Under the pieces are notes generated by a model. The model saw only the letters and a list, made by a program, of their open reading frames with translations. It did no database searches and had not been told where the DNA came from. This document shows, piece by piece, positions 56,275-64,000 of a DNA stretch of 64,000 bases. The position numbers were made by a program, and so were the translations under genes. Source of the DNA: Punica granatum. Taxonomy: Eukaryota; Streptophyta; Magnoliopsida; Myrtales; Lythraceae. The stretch lies in contig NC_045128.1 in assembly GCF_007655135.1 (NCBI RefSeq), forward strand, positions 31,714,811 through 31,778,810, read 5' to 3'. Every line of letters starts with the position of its first letter. Position 1 is the stretch's first letter.

Positions 56275-57734
56275 TAGGGGTGTGCACGGATACCGGGTAT
56301 ACCAGGAATCGATCAGAACCTACCCGGTAGGGTAGGGTCCGGGTAGCTCGTATTGAAAATAGGGTAGGGTCCGGGTATAAAAATAAGGAACCGGTGAAAT
56401 CCGGTTCCGGTTCCGGTTCCAGCCTACGGGGTATCCAAAACCGGAACCGGAACCGAAATCCGGAACCGGATGGTAATTACAAAAAACAAAAAAGAAAAAA
56501 AAGAAGGTAAAGTTATCCTCATTCGCAGTCGGGTCTTTTCTCTCTCTCTCTCTCTGCTTGTCTCTTTCTCTGCGATCGAGCTAGGGCTGCGTTGCCGGGC
56601 TTCTCTTCTCTTCCTCCGATGGAAGGTCTCCTCCGCTTCAGCGGCTTTCTTGACGCCTCTCTGGTCCGATACCTAATGGACCCGCAGGAGAATGAGGCGG
56701 CGTTCGACGGGGAAGCTCACGAAGTTGAGCCCTCAGACCACTCCCTCCACCATTCCGCTGAAGACGACAGATCTCACCTTCAGTCCGGCGACGGAGCTAG
56801 TCCCGAGTAAGTTTCTTCCTCATGAAAGACAAATTACCAATTTTTTTTATTTAATTTAATTTGTTTTGAGATTTCTCCTTGGGTTTTGTGCTGTTGAAAT
56901 TGAAATCTCTGTGCAATTCACAAAGATTCAGCTTAAAGAAAGGCTTTCCCGACTGCATCGTTGATCTGTTTAGCTGCTGCACTAGTGCTCCTAGAAGTAA
57001 ATGGACCTGTAGTTTACACTATGACCGGCTCTTCTTATCTTCAAGCTTTAGGGCATTGAGTGGAAAGTTGCGTTTTTGCGTAGATTCTGGGATTTGTCTT
57101 TGGATATGAGCTTGTTTTGTTGATTACTATAGCACTAGCTAGATGTTATACAAGGTGGAATGATTTGATGGTTAATCCAGTCTACATGTAATTGCAGAAA
57201 GATTTTTTTTTCCCCGTTGAGTTTAGCTAGAATGAAGGATTCGAAAGGCGAGGGAGGAGCGGGGGAGATTTGACGGGAACCGTGGATTTGACCGGTGGGG
57301 AGAGTGAGGGGCTGAATCCCTGCCGTAGGATTGAGATGGGATGGAATGAGATGGGGGGGAAGTCTTCGTGTTTACTGTGAGTTTGTCCGTATTTGGAGAT
57401 GTGGGGCTGAATCTCTCTTGGTTTGATTGAAAGAGTTTGCACTGTAATTGCTAATTAAGATTATTGATATGATTAATCTAAATTTATGTCGATATTATAT
57501 TTGCCGTGATTACTGATTATGGGTGTGATATTTTCTATTTTATTTACGAGACAAAAAAATTTACAGGTTCCAACAGGGTACCCGGAACCTGTGGTATAAT
57601 ACAGGTTCCGGGTAGGTTCCGGTTCCAGGATTCAACAGGGTAGGGTCCGGTTCCAAAATCTTGGAACCGGTCCCTTACAGGGTAGGGTCCGGGTATCGTG
57701 AAAAAAAAAGGGTACCCGGAACCGATCACCCCTA
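56275..57734. mobile_element. Non-autonomous hAT element with captured gene fragment, 1460 bp
   Basis: It starts TAGGGGTGTGCACGG and ends CACCCCTA, an 8-bp perfect TIR. A perfect 8-bp TSD, CCAACAAT, lies at 56267-56274 and 57735-57742. The empty site is in copy 1 at about 1369. An 8-bp TSD and this terminus are typical of plant hAT elements. Next to both ends are many GGAACCGG and GGGTAGGGTCCGGG motifs, the usual subterminal transposase-binding type. The middle has no transposase but carries a gene-like first exon. Confidence 0.9.
56619..56806 (+). pseudogene. Captured 5' UTR and first exon of an unidentified gene, inside the hAT element
   Basis: A CT-rich leader ((TC)n at about 56539-56557) leads to ATG 56619 and a 62-codon open frame, MEGLLRFSGFLDASLVRY.. 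to ..SGDGASP, rich in Glu/Asp/His/Ser. It is followed by a good splice donor GTAAGT at 56807. Downstream (56820-57540) looks like a T-rich plant intron. Base composition is much more GC-rich than the flanks, which supports capture of a host gene 5' end. I do not recognise the protein. It may be transcribed from its own promoter if that was carried along. Confidence 0.55.
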
Positions 57735-57742
57735 CCAACAAT

Positions 57743-59394
57743 TACATAGGATCTAGTTTAGAAAAAAAAAAAACACAAAGTTGGTCGCCATTCGCCCTTA
57801 TTTAAGCACATCGGAATCTGACTTCTCCGGGTAACCTTACTAAAACAAATTGACTATGTTTTCTTCCATAAAATTTACTCTCTTTTCTTTTCGGTGGACA
57901 TAACATTTAGTGCAAAAAAAAAAATCAAGTTCTACTATGCATAATTTTTAATTTTTTCATACCGTATAAAGTTAATATGAATCCTTATATTCCTTTCATT
58001 TAAAATGAACGGTCCATTTTACATAATTTTTTAAAAATATTTCCATTCTTTACTTTCCTATTCTCATCCCACAATCCTTCACTAGTGTTACAAATTAGCC
58101 ATCATGAAGGAGAAGACAAAAAAAAAACTAATGAAACAAAAATCCTCCATTGACGATTTCGGGAGCTTCATCAAGCAGCTTTGAGTTTCTCCTTTTGTGA
58201 TGTCAGTTGATAATGCCTCGCAAGCATTTAACAGGCTGCTTCCATAAGCATTATTACATCAGTTCTTTATCTCAACTCGAGCGGCTCTACTATTTGGACT
58301 CAATTCTTGAACTCTGTGTCAGCGGAATCAAGCTCTAGGACACAAGAAAATTGAAAGCTCAAGTCACACAGACGTGCCCTAATCCTGAGTCACCAACTAA
58401 AAAGGTCTGGTACCAAAACGATGCATTAGTTTTTGGTTCTTTGAAATTCTCATTTCATCACGTTACTTAACCTCAGATGTTGAATTTACCAGGAAAGAAG
58501 GTTACATGGTGTATCTAGCCTGTCTAAGGATTAAAATGGTGGATTTCTTACTGCTTCATGTCTGGATAACAGGTTTCCTAAGCTTCATCAACCTCAGAAA
58601 ATCTATTCAGGTTTCTGTATCACGCATTGTCGAAGAGAGTTGAGATAGAGAATTATGGCTGAGAGCCTGAGGATCGAGGAGAGAGGAGAGAGTGGAAAAC
58701 CGTTTTTATTAAATCGTTTGATTGAGCTTCTCCTAAATCAATTAGCTTAACCGGTTTGGTTTAATATTACAAGTGACACAATAATAGAAATCCACATCAT
58801 CAATCTGGATTTGTGATGGGATTGAAGAATAATGGAAAGAATTGTGGATAAAAATCACATCTTATATAACAATGGGACCAAATCGTTATTTTTTAAGGGG
58901 TGTTTTTAAAATTTTAAAACTTATAAAAATGAACGGTCCGTATTAGATTGATGGGAATCTAAGGTCCCAAATTACTTATGTATGGTGTGAAAAAAAAAAG
59001 CACTGAAATAGAATCCAAGAAAAAAAAAGAATTAATTAGGTATTCTAGAGCTGATTGATTTGCGAGAATTAATTAAATGAGTAAATGTACCAACATGACT
59101 GGATTAATCAAGGTTCAATTGGACTTTTGGATACCATACTTTACATCGAAAAAAATAAGTTTGTTTTTCAAGTAATGTCTCGAGTTCAAGTCTTATGAGT
59201 GAAAAAAAAAATCTATTTTGGGAGAGTTTTATCCATTTAGTGAACTAATCCGGCTCGAACTTGATTAGTCAGACCCATTAGACTTGCGGACGTTGGAGTG
59301 CACACGAAATTTAGTGAATAAATGTAAAAAATTACATTTCATGATAAAAATTGCTTTTTTATAAAAAAAAACATTATTAAAGCACAAAAAAGGA
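57743..59394. other. Duplicate of about 1380-3096, no gene
   Basis: Colinear with copy 1; the same 'ttgacgatttcgggagcttcatcaagcagc'-type stretch occurs in both (1803 and 58152). That short conserved patch is the only part that looks gene-like, and it has no sustained frame. Confidence 0.6.
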
Positions 59395-60375
59395 TTAATC
59401 ACCTAGAAAAACACAATATTTGCATTTTTTTTTTCTAAATATAGTACATCATTTGCAGAATAGCATCGAAAGGTACGACCTTTGCAATTTCTTTTTTTAA
59501 ATATAGCACGACTTTTTAATAGTAGCATCGAAAGACACAATCTTTGCACTTTTTTTTTCTAAATATAGCATGCACAGAAATGCATGGTATTCAGGTTTAG
59601 TTGCGCATTTGGCATGACTTAATTATTCCATCAAATTATAACAGTAACAGCTAATGTAGAGCTAACGATGCTACGTGGTATAATATGATTGGACGAGTAA
59701 ATCCAACAGGTTTTTATTTAATTAAAAAATAATTAACAAAAAATTTAAAAATAAAAAGAAAAGAAAGAGGGATTCAACTTAATAAGAGGAAAGGAGAGAG
59801 GACTGACAGTGGTGGCTACGTCGCTGGCTACCATCTCCTTATTGGGGTCGCCGGCCCCAGCATGACCCCAATTGTGTGGACGACGGTCGTAATCGGGGCA
59901 TCCATTGCCGAAATCGAAAGTATCCTGAAATTGAGGGCTTTTTCATTTTGGCGGTGAGGGCCTTGATTGTGCCCCCACAATCTAAAATATGCTCTTTTTT
60001 TCTTAAGAAATTTTTTTAAAAATTTTAGAATTTTTTTTAATTAAATAAAAGTATATGTGATCCACTCATCCAATCATATTATGCCTTGAGGCGCCATTAA
60101 CTGTTACCGTTACATTTGACGAATAATTGACGTTGTACTAAAATCACAGCTAAACTTGAAGGTCATGCTTTTTTTGTGTTATTTTTTAAAGATCGTGCAA
60201 TATTTAGGGAAAATGCAAAGGTCGTGCATTTTTGTACTACTCTTAAAAGATTGTGCTATATTTAGAAAAAAAATACAAATGTCGTTCATTTCTATTCTAT
60301 TTTCTAAAGGTCTTATTATATTCAGAAAAAAAAATTACAAAAATCGAACCTTTTTAGATAATTAACTCAATAAAA
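59395..60375. mobile_element. Fold-back element, copy 2 (partner 3097-4830)
   Basis: Same arms as in copy 1, without the nested 764-bp TIR element. The arms start near TTAATCACCTAGAAAAACAC and end near 'tttagataattaactc', which pair imperfectly. Confidence 0.6.
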
Positions 60376-60627
60376 TATTATTTCTCAACCTGGAATTCGT
60401 GAAGCCAAGCCGTGGTAACCCAATTTAGCAAACAGCTTCATAAACTTCCCCAACAAAACAAACATCAACCAAATGTAAGAACTAAAGAACAAAAAGAAAG
60501 AAAAGATCAGGGTCGATGCTTTGATGTCAGTGAAGAAGTTCATCCTTCCTTCTTCTTCCATTGTCTTTGGCCTTTCTCTGTTCTGTTTGCCCAGGCTGAA
60601 CAAACAAAAACATCAACCCCACGTCAC

Positions 60628-63372
60628 CCGGAATGCCTTCCTTATTCTACAAGCACTATGGGGAAACAGTGAAGCCACCTCTGCTAGAGGCAGTTAAAAA
60701 CTTCTTCAGATCGAGCCACCTTCTCAGGGAGTGGAACAACACCTTCATCTATCTCACGCCAAAATGTCAAGGTGCCTCCACTTTCAAAGATTTCAGGCCC
60801 ATCAGCCTTTGCAATGTTAGCTACAAGGTGATTTCTAAGATCGTTACCACTAGAATTAAACCTCTGCTCCACAAAATCATCTCCCCGAACCAAACAGCCT
60901 TCTTAGAAGGAAGATGGATAAATGAAAACGGGCTCCTAACTCAAGAGATCCTACACACAATGAAGAAAACGAAGGCCCGAAGAGGTTGGGTAGGAATGAA
61001 AATAGACTTCACGAAAGCTTTCAACAAGCTGGAATGGAGTTTCATTATAAAGATCCTAGAAAAATTGGGTTTTCACTCCACTTTCATATCATGGATCTTC
61101 CAATGCATCTCTACATCAACTTTTTCGGTCCTTCTAAATGGCTCGCCCCACGATCACTTCTTGCCTTCCAGAGGTATTAGGCAGGGAGATCCTATCTCTA
61201 TGGAAATTCTCTCTCGACTCCTATATAGAGCAGAAGCCAACGGAGATATCAAGGGGATACATATAAGCAGAGGAGGGCCTCAAATATCACATCTTATGTT
61301 TGCAGATGATCTCCTCATCTTATCAAAGGCAACATAAGCAAACATCATAAGCATTAAAGGCATCATCGAAAAATTTTACTCCCGGTCAGGTCAAAAAGTG
61401 AATTGCCCAAAATCAGGACTCTTCTTCTCAAAAAATGCCAATGCAGATACAAAGAGAAATGCAAAAGCCATTCTCGGCATGAGAAAGCTTAAGGAAGACG
61501 CTAAATACCTTAGTAATCCGCTGTTCGTCAAAAGAAAAAAGAAAGACTCCTTCCAATTTCTCGTGGGCAAAATCAAGAGCAAGCTGGCATCTTAGAAGTC
61601 AAAAGCCCTCTCCCGGGCTGATAAAGCCACATTAATTAACTCGGTGATTAATAGCACTCCAATCTACACGATGTCTCTCTTCCGGCTTCCAAAATCCACT
61701 TTAAACTCTATAGACAAAGTGACAAGGAGATTCTGGTGGGGAGTAAGTAAGGAAGAAGGCAGCTACTATACACCAACGAGTTGGAACTCTTTATGCCAAC
61801 CTAAATCAAAAGGAGGTCTCGATTTCCAAAGAGCGGAAGACACGAACAAAGCGATGCTTTCCAAAACAGTATGGGCTCTAACAAAATCAAACGAAAGCCT
61901 TGCTAGTAGGGCTCTCAAGGCGAAGTATGGTAACTTTCTTAACTCCACCAACCGTTCCTCTCATTCATCAATATGGAAGGGCCTCCGGTGGTGTAAGAAT
62001 ACCATCCAGAATAGCACCTGCTTCTCCATCGGCGATGGCGCAACAACTTCAGTCTGGATAGACCCATGGATTCCAGGAAAGCTAGGCCACAAAGCCTCCC
62101 CCAAGACGAATGTAGTCCCAAACCTAGAGCTAAAAGTTTGTGATCTGATGCTCCTCCATCCGAAGAGATGGAACGTCCCGCTAATCAGGAACCTCTTCGA
62201 ACAAGACACTGTGGACAACATTCTCAAGATTCATCTATCTCAAGAAGACTACGAAGACTCAACGTTGTGGACTCCTAATACTTCAGGGAAGCATTCTGTC
62301 AAATCCTTCTATCTTGTTGACCAGAATCATAGATTCCATAATCATAGTGGAGTTGTATGGAAAGCCATATGGAATCTCAAAATGCATGAACGTCTTAAAC
62401 TCCATCTTTAGAGGATCGCTAGTGAAAGCCTCCCCTGGTTTAGTGAAGAAAACACTCCATGTCCTCTTTGCCATACCAGCTCCGATAACTTTGAACATCT
62501 CTTCGGAAATTGTATCTTTTATCGTGTTACTTGTAGGGAATCACCCTGGAATATACACTCAAGTGCCATCCCTTGTTCCAGTTCTAAGGATTTGATAAAT
62601 TTTGTTGTTTGTCCTCCATTCAGTTTTTCATCCAAGCTTTCTGATAAGACAATGTTTTCTCTATATGCAGCAGTTATTCTTTACCAACTGTGGAACTCAC
62701 GTAACGATGTTTTGCATGCAGGAGAAACAACGAATCTTCATGAAACAATCAAAAGAATCCAAAGGCCTTTCAAAGAGCACATGAGTTGTGAACGCAGCAA
62801 GATCCAATAGGTGGAAAACTCATAAAAACAATCGCTACAACTCGAGCCATCACGGGAGCCCATTGGACCTGACTGGATCATCATCAATACAGATGCTTAT
62901 TGGAATAGCAGCAAATCATGCCTCTCGGGCATTCTTCACCCCCTGAACAGCCCACCAGCATTATCATGGTTTCAAGTATCTCATGAAGATAAACCGCTCC
63001 AGGCAGAAACTCATGCAGCCCTCCTTGCCCTCAATATTGCCGTAGAAAGAGGATTGAAGAAGATCTGGCTACGCTTTGATGCCTTGCTTCTTATAGACGC
63101 CATTTTGCACCCACAAAACTCGCTGTGGGAAATTAGGAGTTTTGTTTCGGATATTTGTAAAACTCTTGAACTCTTCTCCGATTGGTTATGTTCATGGATC
63201 CCTAGATCGGATAACTCCCTAGCTCATGACTTAGGCTATTATGGCTCGATGTCAAATTTTCACTCGTTATGTACTTTTCAGGGGTATCCTGACATTAGTC
63301 TAGGAATTGATGTAAACACAACCACCTTTTAATTATAATTATAAAATTGCATTATTCATCCAAAAAAAAAAA
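60628..63372 (+). mobile_element. 5'-truncated LINE (L1-type non-LTR retrotransposon), 2745 bp
   Basis: It has a perfect 16-bp TSD, ATCAACCCCACGTCAC, at 60612-60627 and 63373-63388, and a short poly(A) at 63362-63372. The empty site is in copy 1 at about 5061. Coding begins inside the RT N-terminal region, so the gag-like ORF1 and the endonuclease are missing. Dead-on-arrival truncation is usual for target-primed insertion. Confidence 0.95.
60630..63332 (+). pseudogene. LINE reverse transcriptase, zinc-finger linker and RNase H, one frame with stops
   Basis: A single reading frame is followed throughout. RT: FKDFRPISLCN, NQTAFLEGRWI, KIDFTKAFNKLEW (first Asp) and HLMFADDLLIL (catalytic FADD). 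About nine residues usually found after RQGDP are missing in frame. The linker has CPLCH..H..C (62450-62515). RNase H (62826-63332) keeps NTDAYW, AETHAAL, RFDALLL and NSLAHDLG, i.e. all four catalytic acids. In-frame stops: 61335, 61593, 62409, 62808, 62823. Several fit C/G-to-T/A transitions (Gln CAA to TAA, Trp TGG to TAG). Inactive. Confidence 0.9.
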
Positions 63373-63388
63373 ATCAACCCCACGTCAC

Positions 63389-64000
63389 CTCAAACGAAGC
63401 CTTTGTCCTTCCTCCTCTTCCCCCACTACTTTGTTACATTCTTCATTGACTTATCATCGCATGCTTTATATTCAACCCAGAACAATTTCACTCCCCATTC
63501 GCGACACTCCCTCCACTGTACCCACCACCAATCACACCCCCCGCCCCGCCCCCGAGCTTGTTCTTGATTCGTTCCGGTTGCATTTGTTTCTGATGGGTTG
63601 TTGCTAGATTTATCGAGTGTTCACTTGAAAGAATGCCTCTGCTCGTGGATTAATTGCTCGAACATTCTCCTTGATTGGTGTTTTTTTTTTCCCCTTCCAG
63701 CTTGCTCACTAAGCTGCTTATGATATGCATTATTGACGTTTCATCTCGGAAGTTTCAGCTTTTAAGTGGAACACTGACCCAGTAGAGGAACATACATTTT
63801 GGTTTCTAATCCTAGTTTCCCTCTGTTCTTCTTGCTTGTGTACGCTGTGGTATAGACTCACACTCTTAGCATATCTAAATGGTTGTATCATGGTACTTAA
63901 CAATGGTTTTGTAGGATATAGGGTTCCTTGTTCGTCACAGAAGTTGATCATTATAGATAGAATGAGTTCTACATTTTTAACAAATGTAACTGGATGCACA
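63389..64000 (+). other. Duplicate of the ALP1-like flank with exon 1 deleted
   Basis: 63389-63530 matches about 5080-5247, then jumps at about 63535 to the sequence after 5568. The ALP1-like first exon and its donor are therefore absent. The intron-like remainder continues to the window edge. Whether later exons follow cannot be seen. Confidence 0.75.

Larger units (their letters stand above)
54847..64000. repeat. Segmental duplication, copy 2 (partner 1-6059)
   Basis: Same orientation as copy 1, offset about 54.85 kb at its start. It carries the hAT element (56275-57734) and LINE (60628-63372) that copy 1 lacks, lacks the TIR element of copy 1, and lost the region matching 5248-5568 (the ALP1-like exon) near 63535. 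It continues past the window end. Confidence 0.9.

Overview
This window reads as AT-rich nuclear DNA of a dicot plant. The evidence is a plant-type beta-hexosaminidase 3 N-terminal fragment, an ALP1/HARBI1-like first exon, and plant transposons of almost every class: LINE, solo LTR, PIF/Harbinger, hAT, Mutator-like fold-backs, a CACTA end, Helitron 3' ends and SINE-like copies. The species cannot be fixed from sequence alone. No rRNA, tRNA or CRISPR was found.

Gene content is very low. The best-supported intact genes are two minus-strand, single-exon members of one uncharacterised family at 16070-16588 (172 aa) and 36290-36850 (186 aa). They share a basic N-terminus, a Pro-rich stretch, a His run, one membrane span and an acidic Ser/Thr/Glu tail. 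A third copy (44455-47300) is split by a 1.77-kb solo LTR and a CACTA remnant. Two more 5' fragments (49506-49581, 51611-51686) sit in a tandem array with a unit of about 2.1 kb. A second small membrane-protein family has one copy with a clean but shortened frame (11543-11719) and three broken copies (20.3, 32.2 and 38.3 kb). Gene fragments include a beta-hexosaminidase 3 N-terminus (14942-15289), exon 1 of an ALP1-like gene (5339-5519), and an unidentified first exon carried inside a hAT element (56619-56806).

The window is a mosaic of segmental duplications. Positions 1-6059 are repeated at 54847-64000, and both copies run to the window edge. A partial third copy lies at 27110-27950. The block 25045-27950 matches 52405-55690. 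The block 31690-36215 is repeated at 37798-41823 and flanks the intact gene at 36.3-36.85 kb. Parts of 10.5-12.8 kb are inverted relative to 28.0-32.5 kb, and 17.1-17.6 kb is inverted relative to 35.75-36.2 kb.

Because the copies can be compared with each other, many insertions have a built-in empty site. This gives exact element borders and target-site duplications (TSDs) for the hAT element (8 bp), the LINE (16 bp), the solo LTR (5 bp, one mismatch), the fold-back MULE (9 bp), a small Mutator-like MITE (9 bp) and a 285-bp insertion (10 bp). The genes do not form a pathway. The likely story is local amplification of two small membrane-protein families by segmental duplication, followed by transposon insertion and decay. 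Borders of segmental duplications are by eye and good to about 50 bp.
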